Assembly: GCA_004791255.1 (NCBI GenBank)
Contig: SRUQ01000003.1
Span: 706,623 to 770,622 of the forward strand
Length of the DNA stretch: 64,000 nucleotides
Source: a bacterium M00.F.Ca.ET.205.01.1.1
GTDB lineage: Bacteria > Pseudomonadota > Alphaproteobacteria > Rhizobiales > Rhizobiaceae
Direction: 5' to 3'
The first letter of the stretch is position 1. Each line of letters begins with the position of its first letter. The translations under genes and the position numbers were made by a program. A model generated the notes under the pieces. It made no database searches. It was not told the origin of the DNA and saw only the letters and a program-made list of their open reading frames with translations. This document shows positions 1 to 9,448 of this stretch, piece after piece.

Positions 1-157
1 AAGATATAGGAGGCGATGTCTCTGGGTTTCATTTCGCGCGGCCGTGGGAGAACTTGCTTGCGGGGAGGAGCAATGAGAATGCGGTCGCCTATCGTTTCCG
101 CCTGCCCGTGGCAAGGGCGGGCGCATGGCCCAGCCGACCCACGGTGCGGCTTTCAGA

Positions 158-367
158 TCAGACGGACCTCAGGTGACCGCCGGTCACTCCATTTTCTTTG
201 TTCAAGTCGAGCAGGAAATGCCCCACGCCGATCTCGTCCAAGTCTAGTGCATCGACATAAGGCCATAGGTCCACGACAGCATTCGCGATAGCGGTGACAT
301 TCGTCATCGGCTCAGCGAAGCAAGCCTTGAACTCTTTCTCGTCGAGTTTGCGAACAGCGACCACCAT
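158..367 (-). CDS. Small acidic hypothetical protein
   Basis: Open frame of 69 codons starting at ATG 367 (GTG 370 is an alternative). The product is acidic and probably helical, with an Asp-rich stretch reading WPYVDALDLDEIG, and has no signal peptide or membrane segment. I do not recognise a family. No convincing Shine-Dalgarno lies upstream, so it could also be a remnant of a longer gene. It is on the same strand as uvrB, downstream of it. Its amino-acid composition looks protein-like, unlike the overlapping Arg-rich frame on the other strand. Confidence 0.4.
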   Translation of the reverse strand: MVVAVRKLDEKEFKACFAEPMTNVTAIANAVVDLWPYVDALDLDEIGVGHFLLDLNKENGVTGGHLRSV

Positions 368-439
368 CACTCATTCTAGGCGCCGGAATCCGAACTAAGC
401 AACCTATCGCGAGCAGGTGTTCAAACGGAAGCTTCAGCC

Positions 440-3400
440 CTACCGTCCTGGCCGCCCCGTCTTCCCCGGCCGGCGCTTTTCGCGGCGGGCGTCGCCAGGG
501 TCCTCATAGGAGCCGATGCCGGCGCGTTCGCGCTTGACCGGCTTCTCGCCCTCGATCGGAGTCTCGGTGCGCCGTACCGTCATCTCGTCGAGCGAGTTCT
601 TCTTGAACAGCGGCTTGGTCTGTTCGCCTGGGATGCCAAAATCGGAGCCGTGTGCTTCCTCGGCCGACTGCTTCTTGAACAGCGACCGCGACACCGCGCC
701 TGACGGCGTCGCCATGTCGGTGCCCGGCCCCATGTCATCGAGCGACGGCTTGGCGAACAGCGGCTTCTTCACCGGCACGGCGCCGTCGGCGCCCATCTCG
801 TCGAGATCAGGCTTGCGGAAGAGATTGGGCCGGGCAGCCTTGGCCGCTTCCTCGGCGGCACGGGCTGCATCCAGCTTGCGGAAGCGCTCCTGTTCCTCTG
901 CCGTACGATGCTTGGCCACGCCCTTGTTGTGCTTGCCCTTTTCGCGGCCTGAGGCGGGGCTTTGGCCTTCCACCTCGCGCGCCAGCGGATCGTCGGAGAT
1001 CGACAGTTCCATCTCGCGCAAACGCTTGATCTCGTCGCGGATGCGGGCCGCCTTCTCGAAGTCGAGATTGGCGGCGGCGTCGCGCATCTGCTTGTCCAGC
1101 GCGTCGAGATGGGCCTTGAAATTGTTGCCCATCATGGCGCCGGCGCCGTCGGTGAACTGCGAGATGTCGGCGCGGACATGATCCTTCTCGTAGACCGAAT
1201 CCAGAATGTCCGAGATGCGCGACTTGACCGATTCCGGCGTGATGCCGTTGGCCTCGTTCCATTCCATCTGCTTTTCACGGCGGCGATTGGTTTCGGCCAT
1301 CGCCCGTTCCATGGAGCCGGTGACCTGGTCGGCATAGAGGATGACCTTGCCGTCGACGTTGCGGGCGGCGCGGCCGATGGTCTGGATCAGCGACGTCTCG
1401 GAACGCAAAAAACCTTCCTTGTCGGCATCGAGAATGGCGACGAAGCCGCATTCGGGAATGTCGAGACCTTCGCGCAGAAGGTTGATGCCGACCAGCACGT
1501 CGAAGGCGCCGAGGCGCAGGTCGCGCAGGATCTCGATGCGCTCCAGCGTGTCGATGTCGGAGTGCATGTAGCGCACGCGCACGCCCTGCTCATGCAGATA
1601 TTCTGTCAGGTCCTCGGCCATGCGCTTGGTCAGCACGGTGACCAGCGTGCGGTAGCCGGCCTTGGTCGTCTCGCGGATCTCGCCGACGACGTCGTCGACC
1701 TGGCTCTTGGCCGGACGGACCTCGACCGGCGGGTCGATCAGCCCGGTCGGGCGGATGACCTGCTCGGCGAAGACACCGCCGGCCTGCTCCATCTCCCAGC
1801 CGCCGGGCGTCGCCGAGACAGCGACGGAAAGCGGACGCATGGCGTCCCATTCCTCGAAGCGCAGCGGGCGGTTGTCCATGCAGGAGGGCAGACGGAAGCC
1901 ATACTCGGCCAGCGTCGCCTTGCGGCGGAAGTCGCCGCGATACATGCCGCCGATCTGCGGCACGGTGACATGGCTCTCGTCGATGAAGACCAGCGCATTG
2001 TCGGGAATGTATTCGAACAGCGTCGGCGGCGGATCACCCGGCTGACGGCCGGTGAGATAGCGCGAATAGTTTTCGATGCCGGCGCAGGAGCCGGTGGCTT
2101 CCAGCATTTCCAGGTCGAAGCGGGTGCGCTGCTCCAGACGCTGTGCTTCGAGCAAGCGGCCGGCGCGCTCCAGCTCGACCAGCCGGTGCTTGAGCTCTTC
2201 CTTGATCGACTTGATGGCCTGGTTGAGCGTCGGGCGCGGCGTCACATAGTGCGAGTTGGCGTAGATTTTGACGCTTTTCAGCTCGCCGGTCTTCTGGCCG
2301 GTCAGCGGGTCGAACTCGGTGATCTGCTCGATCTCGTCGCCGAACATCGAGATACGCCAGGCGCGGTCTTCCAGGTGGGCGGGAAAGATTTCGATCGTGT
2401 CGCCGCGCACACGGAACGAGCCGCGGACGAAGTTGATGTCCTGGCGCTTGTATTGCTGGGCGACGAGGTCGGCGAGCAGGGCGCGCTGGTCGAGCCGGTC
2501 GCCGATCTGCATCTGGAAGGTCATCGCCGTATAGGTTTCGACAGAGCCGATACCGTAGATGCAGGACACCGAGGCGACGATGATGACGTCGTCACGTTCG
2601 AGCAGCGAGCGCGTCGCCGAATGGCGCATGCGGTCGATCTGTTCGTTGATCGAGGATTCCTTCTCGATGAAGGTATCGGTGCGCGGAACGTAGGCTTCCG
2701 GCTGGTAGTAGTCGTAATAGGAGACAAAATACTCCACCGCATTGTCGGGGAAGAATTTCTTGAACTCGGCATAGAGCTGCGCGGCGAGCGTCTTGTTCGG
2801 CGCCAGGATCAATGCAGGGCGCTGCGTGTCCTCGATCACCTTGGCCATGGTGAAGGTCTTGCCCGAGCCGGTGACGCCGAGCAGCACCTGGGTGCGGTCG
2901 CTGTTGTCGACGCCTTCGACCAGATCCTTGATCGCGGTCGGCTGGTCGCCGGCCGGCTCGAAATCCGAGACCATCTTGATGGCGATGCCGCCTTCGGATT
3001 TTTCCGGACGGGCGGGGCGGTGCGGCGTCCACAACACGCCGTCCTTGTGCAGCGGATTGCCGGATTCGATCAGCGCCGAGAGTGCGGCCACCGTGGCGGT
3101 GACGCCGCTCGGTCCCATCGTCTCGGCTTCTTCCAGCGAGATGTCGAGACCGGCGACCGGATTGAGGCCGGCGGCCGCGCGTTCGCGCGCCGTGGCCGCG
3201 CCGCCCATCGAAGTGCCGCGCGCCGTTCGCCCGGGGGCTGCGGAGCGCTCGGGAATCTTCTTGGACGGTTTTGGCGATTTCGCGCCGCCATCCTTGCCCG
3301 CGGTGCGACGATCCCGTTCGGCCTCCTGCTCGATCTGTTCGGCCCAGTCGGCAATCGAACCGGTCAGCGGCGTGCCCGACAGTTCGGGCTGCGGCATCTC

Positions 3401-3526
3401 GGCGAAGCCGCCCTTGTGCAACGGTTCCGAGGCGTCGAGGAAATCGGTCAGCGGGCTGCGCCGCTTGGGCGCGGCGCGGTCGTCATTCGCCGTCGGCGGC
3501 GTTCTCTTGTCGGGGGATTTGGCCAT
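440..3526 (-). CDS. uvrB: UvrABC system protein B with long N- and C-terminal tails
   Basis: Excinuclease ABC subunit B, the damage-verifying helicase-like ATPase of nucleotide excision repair. I start it at ATG 3526 (MAKSPDKR), which discards 23 unlikely residues upstream and gives 1028 aa; typical UvrB is about 670-700 aa. About 185 polar, probably disordered residues precede the core. Walker A GVTGSGKT is at about residues 217-224, followed by the beta-hairpin region ([17 protein letters not shown]), helicase motifs, and a C-terminal UvrC-binding coiled coil ([15 protein letters not shown]). The last roughly 130 residues carry four spaced copies of a short motif like PLFKKxSLDEM. The core assignment is certain. 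The tails are typical of rhizobial UvrB in my recollection, and their role is unknown. No alphaproteobacterial LexA box (GTTC-N7-GTTC) is visible upstream. Confidence 0.97.
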   Translation of the reverse strand: MAKSPDKRTPPTANDDRAAPKRRSPLTDFLDASEPLHKGGFAEMPQPELSGTPLTGSIADWAEQIEQEAERDRRTAGKDGGAKSPKPSKKIPERSAAPGRTARGTSMGGAATARERAAAGLNPVAGLDISLEEAETMGPSGVTATVAALSALIESGNPLHKDGVLWTPHRPARPEKSEGGIAIKMVSDFEPAGDQPTAIKDLVEGVDNSDRTQVLLGVTGSGKTFTMAKVIEDTQRPALILAPNKTLAAQLYAEFKKFFPDNAVEYFVSYYDYYQPEAYVPRTDTFIEKESSINEQIDRMRHSATRSLLERDDVIIVASVSCIYGIGSVETYTAMTFQMQIGDRLDQRALLADLVAQQYKRQDINFVRGSFRVRGDTIEIFPAHLEDRAWRISMFGDEIEQITEFDPLTGQKTGELKSVKIYANSHYVTPRPTLNQAIKSIKEELKHRLVELERAGRLLEAQRLEQRTRFDLEMLEATGSCAGIENYSRYLTGRQPGDPPPTLFEYIPDNALVFIDESHVTVPQIGGMYRGDFRRKATLAEYGFRLPSCMDNRPLRFEEWDAMRPLSVAVSATPGGWEMEQAGGVFAEQVIRPTGLIDPPVEVRPAKSQVDDVVGEIRETTKAGYRTLVTVLTKRMAEDLTEYLHEQGVRVRYMHSDIDTLERIEILRDLRLGAFDVLVGINLLREGLDIPECGFVAILDADKEGFLRSETSLIQTIGRAARNVDGKVILYADQVTGSMERAMAETNRRREKQMEWNEANGITPESVKSRISDILDSVYEKDHVRADISQFTDGAGAMMGNNFKAHLDALDKQMRDAAANLDFEKAARIRDEIKRLREMELSISDDPLAREVEGQSPASGREKGKHNKGVAKHRTAEEQERFRKLDAARAAEEAAKAARPNLFRKPDLDEMGADGAVPVKKPLFAKPSLDDMGPGTDMATPSGAVSRSLFKKQSAEEAHGSDFGIPGEQTKPLFKKNSLDEMTVRRTETPIEGEKPVKRERAGIGSYEDPGDARREKRRPGKTGRPGR

Positions 3527-3592
3527 GCCCCGAATATGGGAGGACTCGGGCGAAATGGAAAGGGCGGGTTGAGGGCAGGCTGGTGGCGGCGC

Positions 3593-3624
3593 CAAGCTCC
3601 TGACAGAAGGCTGTCAGGAGCTTG
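3593..3624. other. Perfect 14-bp inverted repeat between two minus-strand genes
   Basis: Arms CAAGCTCCTGACAG (3593-3606) and CTGTCAGGAGCTTG (3611-3624) are perfectly complementary around the loop AAGG. The hairpin lies just downstream of the DUF2778 stop and about 70 bp upstream of the uvrB start, both on the minus strand. No T-tract follows on that strand, so it is not a classical intrinsic terminator. It could be a processing or attenuating hairpin, or an operator for uvrB. Confidence 0.8.
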
Positions 3625-3639
3625 CAGTCATGGCCTTTA

Positions 3640-5292
3640 TCAGGCGCCGCTTCCGTTCGATGCCACCCGGGTTGCCGAGCCGTTCAGGCGCGGCACCACG
3701 ACGAGGCGGGTGACCTTGCCCTTCTTGAAGGCGGCGAGGAAGCGGGCATAGTCCCTGAAGACAACGCAACCGTTGGATTCGGCGCGGCCGCCGCGCAGCA
3801 TGTAGCTATGAGCAAGCAGGCCGTCACGGTTGTACTTGTTGCCGCCGCTCACCGGCGTCAGGCGCAGGGCCTCGACGCCATGGAAACGCGATTCGCGCAG
3901 CGACAGATTGTAGGTGTTGGGCGGAGTCGGGCCGCGGTCCTTCTGGTTGACATAGCGCGGCTGGTCGACCATGCCGCCGAGGCCCGAATGCGCCTCGAGT
4001 CGCTGGCCATCGGGCATGTAGACGGTCTTGCTGCTGATGTCATAGACGGCGACGCCATGGCCGGCTCCGGCACTGGCGTTCGGCCCGTTGAACAGGTTCC
4101 GGAATGCCTGGCCGAGGCCGCCCGCAGGCGTGTCCGGCTTGGCGTAAGCCAGCACATCGCCGCCATCCGCCGGCCGGCCCTGCCGGGCAGGCTGCCTGGC
4201 TTGCTGGACCGGTTTGGCCTGCGGCGCCGGCTTCTGTTGCGCGATCTTGGGCTGCACGGTCGTCGGCTGCATGGTCTTGGGCTGCGGCGCCGGCTTGTCC
4301 TGCTCCACGGCCTTTGGCTGCGGCGCGTCGGATTGCGGGCGACGGGTCGGCAGCGGCACGTCGTCGGTGAGCGCATCCGGCAGCGAAGCGGCATCGCCGG
4401 GCTGTTCCTGCTGGGTCTCGACCGGCGCGACCGCGACATCGGCAGAAGATTCTTGCATCGGCAGCGGCGAGGCGAAGGCCTCGTCCTCAACCGGCAGCGA
4501 CTGGACGAGCGCCAGCGCAAGCTGCGAATTGTCAGGCGTTTCCGACTGGGCAACGTCCATCGGCGCCGGCGCGGTCTGGACGACGACCGAGCCGGTATCG
4601 GCACGCGCGAAGCGTTCCGCCGCGGGGGAGGCCATGTCTTGCGACAGGCCGGCCATGTCGTCCGAAAGGCTGGCCACGAGCCCGGTTGTGGGGGCGAGCG
4701 CAGCCCCGGCGACCTGAGGCGCGGCTGAGATCACGGGACGGGCGTTGGCCGAGGCGACGGGCTTACCGGCATCGGCAAAGGCGGCGGCGAGCTTCGCCGG
4801 CGACAGCGACGCTTCCATGAGTTCGAAGCGCTGTTGTGATCTCGACTTCGCCACCGCCGCCGGCTTGGCCTGTGCCACGAGGCGCGAGGATTTCTCCATC
4901 TGCGGGCTGACACCGGCCAGCTTGAAGCAGGTGGCGCCGCACTGCACAGCATGGTTATGCAACGCCTGCGCGCCGCCATGGGCGTTGGCCACCACGAACG
5001 GCGCCGACGATCTGAGGAAATGCTGTTTCAGCGGATCGGCAAGCGCCAGCGAACCCGGCGTGGACAGCGTCTGCGGCAGGCCGCCCGATGTCGCCGACAG
5101 CGAGGCGCCGACGGAACTCAGACCCGCCATGGTGCCGATCAGCCATAGGCCAACGGCCGCACTGACGCCCGGCACCGCGATCCAGCGGACGATCCGTTCA
5201 GGGTTGAAGGAAGAGGAACGCTGTGCATTGCCGGCGAACTCGCCGCCCTCACGCTGGTCCCAGACTATTTCTTGTTTACTCGACGACGCCAT
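3640..5292 (-). CDS. DUF2778 domain protein (L,D-transpeptidase-like fold), membrane-anchored
   Basis: A 550-residue protein with a short cytoplasmic N-terminus, one membrane segment at about residues 37-60, a long Ala/Pro/Gln-rich low-complexity stretch (about 230-390, with repeated PQPK/QPK units), and a C-terminal DUF2778 domain from about residue 400. That domain ends with H495 in LLAHSYMLRGG and C509 in SNGCVVF, the His/Cys arrangement of L,D-transpeptidase-like (Tlde1-related) folds. Inference: it acts on periplasmic peptidoglycan, with the low-complexity region as a spacer. It is the common Hyphomicrobiales form of the family, not obviously a type VI effector, since no T6SS genes are nearby. 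Start ATG 5292 follows a roughly 500-bp intergenic region. Confidence 0.85.
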   Translation of the reverse strand: MASSSKQEIVWDQREGGEFAGNAQRSSSFNPERIVRWIAVPGVSAAVGLWLIGTMAGLSSVGASLSATSGGLPQTLSTPGSLALADPLKQHFLRSSAPFVVANAHGGAQALHNHAVQCGATCFKLAGVSPQMEKSSRLVAQAKPAAVAKSRSQQRFELMEASLSPAKLAAAFADAGKPVASANARPVISAAPQVAGAALAPTTGLVASLSDDMAGLSQDMASPAAERFARADTGSVVVQTAPAPMDVAQSETPDNSQLALALVQSLPVEDEAFASPLPMQESSADVAVAPVETQQEQPGDAASLPDALTDDVPLPTRRPQSDAPQPKAVEQDKPAPQPKTMQPTTVQPKIAQQKPAPQAKPVQQARQPARQGRPADGGDVLAYAKPDTPAGGLGQAFRNLFNGPNASAGAGHGVAVYDISSKTVYMPDGQRLEAHSGLGGMVDQPRYVNQKDRGPTPPNTYNLSLRESRFHGVEALRLTPVSGGNKYNRDGLLAHSYMLRGGRAESNGCVVFRDYARFLAAFKKGKVTRLVVVPRLNGSATRVASNGSGA

Positions 5293-5809
5293 GCAACCAA
5301 TCTTGCTCCAATCGGTTTCCCACGTGCGCGGCCTTGTGAGCTGCGACGACCATTCTGCGAGTGATCCCAGGTGGTCCCCCGACGCGTTTATCGCGCCTGT
5401 CGTTGGTTGCCGATTGCTTCAAAATATGGACAAAGTTGGTTAACCAATCCCTCTCAAAACCAACCGAGAGACGTGGACTTTGTGCCAAAAAAGGCTCGTC
5501 CACGGTCATGAACGCGGTATTGCAGCCCTTCCAAGGCAAGTTTGCTGCCCGTTTTTGACAGCCGAGTCAAGCAAAAGGGCCTCTTGCAATTTTCCAAAAA
5601 GCCATCTGGCAAGGCCTCCGGCGGGGATGCCCGCTCACCGTCCCACGTGGAAATGGCCCCGCAGACCGGCAAAACTGTTGCCCCGCTGCCACAAATTCTG
5701 CGTCCGAACGGCCGCCTCCAGACGGCCATTGACTCGTTTTGGGAGGCGGTGCAATCCGGTTGAAGTGCTTGGTTTTGGGGTGGCAAAGGCCACTTTTGGA
5801 GGCTTTTCC
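5293..5809. other. Divergent intergenic region, 517 bp
   Basis: This region separates the minus-strand DUF2778 gene from the plus-strand methyltransferase-like gene, so it should hold promoters in both directions. The clearest element is the 12-nt perfect palindrome TTGGTTAACCAA at 5436-5447, within a locally AT-richer patch. A TTGACA hexamer is at 5555-5560 but no good -10 follows at 17 bp. Open frames crossing the region read as Arg/Pro-rich shadows, and I see no gene in it. Confidence 0.5.
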
Positions 5810-6679
5810 ATGAAGCGTCGGGATTTCTTGGCGCTGTCGGCGGCGGCGGCGGCGTTTTCCATTCTTCCGGCTACCGTCAGGGCCAACGTACCGGTGGCCT
5901 ATGACCGCAACGCCGAAGTGCCGTTCCAGGACAAAAAGTCGTTCATCGACTGGATGGTGGCCAATCGCGGCGAGGATCCGAAACTCCTGGCCGAACGGTT
6001 CGACCGCTTCCAGATCATGGTCTACAACAAGGACGTGCTGGACGACCGCAACAAGCGCGCCTTCCTTTTGACCCCGCGCGAGGAATTCGTGCTGCCGCAG
6101 AATCTGGGCCGCGCCTATGACCACGCTTTCCTCGACATCGGCTATGGCGTGACGATTTCCGGCCCACATCTGGTCGGGCGTATGACGACCTCGATCGACG
6201 TGCAGTTCGGCGAAGCCGTGCTCGAGATCGGCACTGGCTCCGGTTACCAGTCGGCCTATCTCGCCAACCTCACCGACAAGGTGCATACGATCGAGATCAT
6301 CAACCCGCTGGCGCAGCGCACCCGCCGCACCTATGACGGGCTGATCGAGCGCGGCTATTCGGAATTCGGTTCGGTCACCAGCCGCAATGCCGACGGCTAT
6401 TATGGCTGGGAAAGCACCGGTCCGTTCGACAAGATCATCGTCACCTGCGGCATCGACCACATTCCGCCGTCGCTGCTGCAGCAGCTCAAGCCTAATGGCG
6501 TCATGGTCATCCCGGTCGGACCTCCGGGCGCGCAGCATGTGCTCAAGGTGGTCAAGCAGCAGCTCGCCGATGGCTCCTTCAACATCGTTCGCTCGGACAT
6601 CTACAATGGCAAGGTGGTGCCGTTCGTGCCCTTTACCAAGCTGGAAGGCGCCCAGATCGTCGGCACTCACAACAGCTGA
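5810..6679 (+). CDS. Exported protein-L-isoaspartate O-methyltransferase family protein
   Basis: 289 aa from ATG 5810, preceded by TTTGGAGG with 8-nt spacing, which decides this start over a 110-codon upstream extension. The N-terminus MKRRDFLALS followed by an Ala-rich stretch and a TVRA/N site is a twin-arginine-type signal peptide, so the enzyme is predicted to be exported folded. The S-adenosylmethionine-binding motif VLEIGTGSGYQ is at about residues 137-147, matching the PCMT family, which repairs isoaspartyl residues. An exported PCMT-like protein is unusual because SAM is cytoplasmic. The signal could instead act as a membrane anchor, or the protein may have another role. It is followed after 54 bp by a spermidine-synthase-like gene. 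Confidence 0.82.
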   Translation: MKRRDFLALSAAAAAFSILPATVRANVPVAYDRNAEVPFQDKKSFIDWMVANRGEDPKLLAERFDRFQIMVYNKDVLDDRNKRAFLLTPREEFVLPQNLGRAYDHAFLDIGYGVTISGPHLVGRMTTSIDVQFGEAVLEIGTGSGYQSAYLANLTDKVHTIEIINPLAQRTRRTYDGLIERGYSEFGSVTSRNADGYYGWESTGPFDKIIVTCGIDHIPPSLLQQLKPNGVMVIPVGPPGAQHVLKVVKQQLADGSFNIVRSDIYNGKVVPFVPFTKLEGAQIVGTHNS

Positions 6680-6733
6680 GTTGCCGCGCCGACGGGCGCT
6701 GGTCTGGCCGAACCATTGCATCAAGGGGCTTGA

Positions 6734-9448
6734 ATGGCAGCCGTCGCATCGAGTTCCCGTCTGACCGTCCTGTCGCTGGAGAGGCCCCGGTTGGCGCATT
6801 ACCTCGCGATCGGGCTGATCGCCGGCGCCATCATCGCGCTGCAGATATCGGTCATGCGCGTCTTCGCCGTCGGCAGCTGGTCGCATTTCGGCTCGCTGGT
6901 GGTGAGCCTGGCCATGCTTGGCTTTTCGCTGTCGAGCGTCGTCATCTTCGCCGGCAAGGGTTGGTTCGACCGCCACTGGCAGGGGGCCGCCACATCAGCT
7001 CTCTTGTTGATCGGCCCGCTTGCCGTCGGCTCCAACCTCGTCGCCCAGACGGTGCCGTTCAACGCCATCTTCCTGGTTTCCGATCCCGCGCAGAAATGGC
7101 GGCTGCTCGCCAATTTCCTGCTCTATCTCCTGCCGTTCCTGGCCGGCGCGTTCTTCCTCGGCATCGTCTTCCTGAAGAGCCGCACCGCCTTCGGCCGCGT
7201 CTACTTCGCCGACCTCACCGGCTCAGGACTGGCCGGCCTCGTCGTGCTGGTGTCGATGTATCTGTTCGCGCCGGAGGCCATCATCGTCGTGCCGCTGCTG
7301 CTGTGGGCCGCGGGCTCGCTGTTGTGGTTCTTCGCCTTTGGCGCCTGGAGAAGCCTCGTTGCCGGCGCCCTGGTCGCGGTACTGTCGGTCGCCGGATATC
7401 TGGCGCTGCCCGGCCTGACCGGCATACCCGACATCGCCGTGTCGCAGTACAAGGGCGTCGCCTATGCCCGCAACTTTCCCGACGGCAAACGCATCTACCG
7501 CAGCCTGTCGCCCTTCGGCGACCTGCAGGTCTACGCCAGCTCCTACATGCATTTCGCGCCGGGCCTGAGCGACAACGCCGCCTTCGGCATGCCCGAAGTG
7601 CCGGCCAACACCTATGTCGGCATGTACCGCGACGGCGACGGGCCGGAAGGCATCATGCGCAACCTGGCGCCGGCCGAACAGGCCTATTTCCGCTACCTGC
7701 CGATGCACTATCCCTATGTCGTCAAGGACAAGCCAAAGACGTTCGTCGTGCAGTTCGGCGGCGGCATCTCCACGCAGGCGGCCCTCAATGCCGGATCGAC
7801 CTCGGTGACTGTCGCCGAAGGCAATCCGATGGTGCTCAAGGCATTCCGCGACCCCGTCCTGAAGGATGTCACCGGCGATATCCTGGCCGATCCGCGCTTG
7901 AAGGTGATCGACTATGACGGGCGGCTGTTCCTCGCCAACACGGCAGAGCGTTACGATGTCGTCGACCTCAGCCTCGCCGACAGCGTCGGCCTGTCCAATC
8001 CGGGCGGCTTCGCCATCTCGGAGAAATACGCCTACACGCGCGAGGCGACGCTTAGCTACATGCATGCGCTGGCCGATGGCGGCGTGCTGTCGGTGACGCT
8101 CTGGAACAAGGAAGAGCCGCCGAAATCGGTGCTGAAGCTTTATTCGACCATCGCCGAGGCGGCGAAGATCTTCGATCCGCAAGGCGCGGCCAACGATGTC
8201 TTCGCCGTGTCGAGCTATCTGTCGACGACGACTGTGCTGTTCAAGCGCGGCGGCTTCACGGAGACGGAAATCAAGACGCTGCGCGACTACACCAGGTCGA
8301 TGTCGTGGGAAGAGGTCTATTATCCCGGGATGGCCTATGACGGATCGGGCGCGCAGAAGGTGCTCGACGATTATCGCGCCTCGATCTTCGGCGGCGGAGA
8401 GGACGCGACCCTGACCCCGCCCGCCGCCGATGCGACCACGCCGGCCGACCCGACCGCGCCTGCAGTCCCTGCGAATGGCGACTGCGACCCGACCGTGCCG
8501 GCCGATCCGACGCTGGATGTCTGCAGCAACGCCCCTCCGGCGGCGCCGCAGGTGCTGCCGGCGACCGCGTTGCAGCGCATGGCCTGGCAGGCGCTCCTGA
8601 CCGGCGGCTGGGAAAGGCTCGCCGGCGACTATGTCTTCGATGCGCGCGCGCTAAGCAACGACCAGCCTTATTTCGCCGCCTATGTGAAGGTCGCCGACCT
8701 GCCGCGCACGCTGGACAGGCTCGACCTGTTCCAGGACGACTGGGGCTATCTGCTGATCTGGGCGACGCTCGGCATCGCCTGCATCACCGCGGCGTCGCTG
8801 GTGCTGCTGCCCATGATCTTCGGCTGGCGGATCGTGTTCTCGCGCTCGCGCGGCAAGCTCGGCACCATCCTCTATTTCGCCTGTCTTGGCCTCGGCTACA
8901 TCATGGTCGAGGTCGGGCTGATCAGCCGGTTCACGGTGGCGCTGGCCAATCCGACGGTGTCGGCCTCGGTGCTGATTTCGTCGATGCTGGTGTTCTCCGG
9001 CCTTGGCAGCCTGTTCGCCGAGCGCATCTTCGACCGCGCCAGGGCCTTGCTGCCCGCCGTGCTGCTGGCGATCGGCGTGCTGCTTCTTGCCTACGGCTTC
9101 TACCTGTCACCGGTGCTGGACCGGATCGGCGCCTCTCCCTATGCCGTCAGGCTGCTGCTCTGCTTCCTCTTGGTGTCGCCGCCGGCCTTCCTGATGGGCA
9201 TGCCGATGGCCACCGCCATGACCTGGCTGGCGCGGCTCGGCAAGGAACACCTGTTCGTCTGGGCCTGGGGCATCAATGGCTGCTTCTCGGTCATCGGCTC
9301 GGCCGCCGTGCCGATCGTGGCCACCAGCTTCGGCCTCAGCGCCGTGCTGCAATGGGCGGCGATTGCCTATGTCGTCGCCATACCGGCCTTCTTTGCCGTG
9401 CTGCTGCCGTCGAAAGCCATGCCGGTCGGACAGGTCGTCCATGCCTGA
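6734..9448 (+). CDS. Large polytopic membrane protein with spermidine-synthase-like domain
   Basis: 904 aa from ATG 6734. There are about seven hydrophobic segments in residues 20-240, then a soluble Rossmann-type region of roughly residues 240-555. It contains VVQFGGGISTQAAL (about 337-350) and an acidic EGNP motif, resembling the nucleotide-binding part of polyamine synthases and methyltransferases. A Pro/Ala/Thr-rich linker (about 559-609) contains two Cys, and a second block of about seven membrane helices runs to the C-terminus. Such membrane-fused spermidine-synthase-like proteins are known in bacteria but mostly uncharacterised. The canonical GGGDG motif and catalytic Asp pair of true aminopropyltransferases are not evident, so polyamine synthesis is not supported. 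It overlaps the next gene by 8 bp, suggesting translational coupling. Confidence 0.72.
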   Translation: MAAVASSSRLTVLSLERPRLAHYLAIGLIAGAIIALQISVMRVFAVGSWSHFGSLVVSLAMLGFSLSSVVIFAGKGWFDRHWQGAATSALLLIGPLAVGSNLVAQTVPFNAIFLVSDPAQKWRLLANFLLYLLPFLAGAFFLGIVFLKSRTAFGRVYFADLTGSGLAGLVVLVSMYLFAPEAIIVVPLLLWAAGSLLWFFAFGAWRSLVAGALVAVLSVAGYLALPGLTGIPDIAVSQYKGVAYARNFPDGKRIYRSLSPFGDLQVYASSYMHFAPGLSDNAAFGMPEVPANTYVGMYRDGDGPEGIMRNLAPAEQAYFRYLPMHYPYVVKDKPKTFVVQFGGGISTQAALNAGSTSVTVAEGNPMVLKAFRDPVLKDVTGDILADPRLKVIDYDGRLFLANTAERYDVVDLSLADSVGLSNPGGFAISEKYAYTREATLSYMHALADGGVLSVTLWNKEEPPKSVLKLYSTIAEAAKIFDPQGAANDVFAVSSYLSTTTVLFKRGGFTETEIKTLRDYTRSMSWEEVYYPGMAYDGSGAQKVLDDYRASIFGGGEDATLTPPAADATTPADPTAPAVPANGDCDPTVPADPTLDVCSNAPPAAPQVLPATALQRMAWQALLTGGWERLAGDYVFDARALSNDQPYFAAYVKVADLPRTLDRLDLFQDDWGYLLIWATLGIACITAASLVLLPMIFGWRIVFSRSRGKLGTILYFACLGLGYIMVEVGLISRFTVALANPTVSASVLISSMLVFSGLGSLFAERIFDRARALLPAVLLAIGVLLLAYGFYLSPVLDRIGASPYAVRLLLCFLLVSPPAFLMGMPMATAMTWLARLGKEHLFVWAWGINGCFSVIGSAAVPIVATSFGLSAVLQWAAIAYVVAIPAFFAVLLPSKAMPVGQVVHA

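Noticed and set aside
16..291. Plus-strand open frame of 91 aa with AGGAGG just upstream
   Set aside because: The spacing to ATG is only 2 nt, the product is Arg/Pro/Ser-rich without a domain, and it is antisense to a more protein-like frame at 158-367.
962..3751. A 929-codon plus-strand frame opposite uvrB
   Set aside because: It is the antisense of uvrB; the product is rich in His, Arg, Gly and Asp, as expected for the complementary strand of high-GC genes.
5567..6976. A 469-codon minus-strand frame opposite the PCMT-like gene
   Set aside because: Antisense shadow; composition is Arg/Asp/Gly-rich, with no family, while the plus strand has a clear signal peptide, ribosome site and SAM motif.
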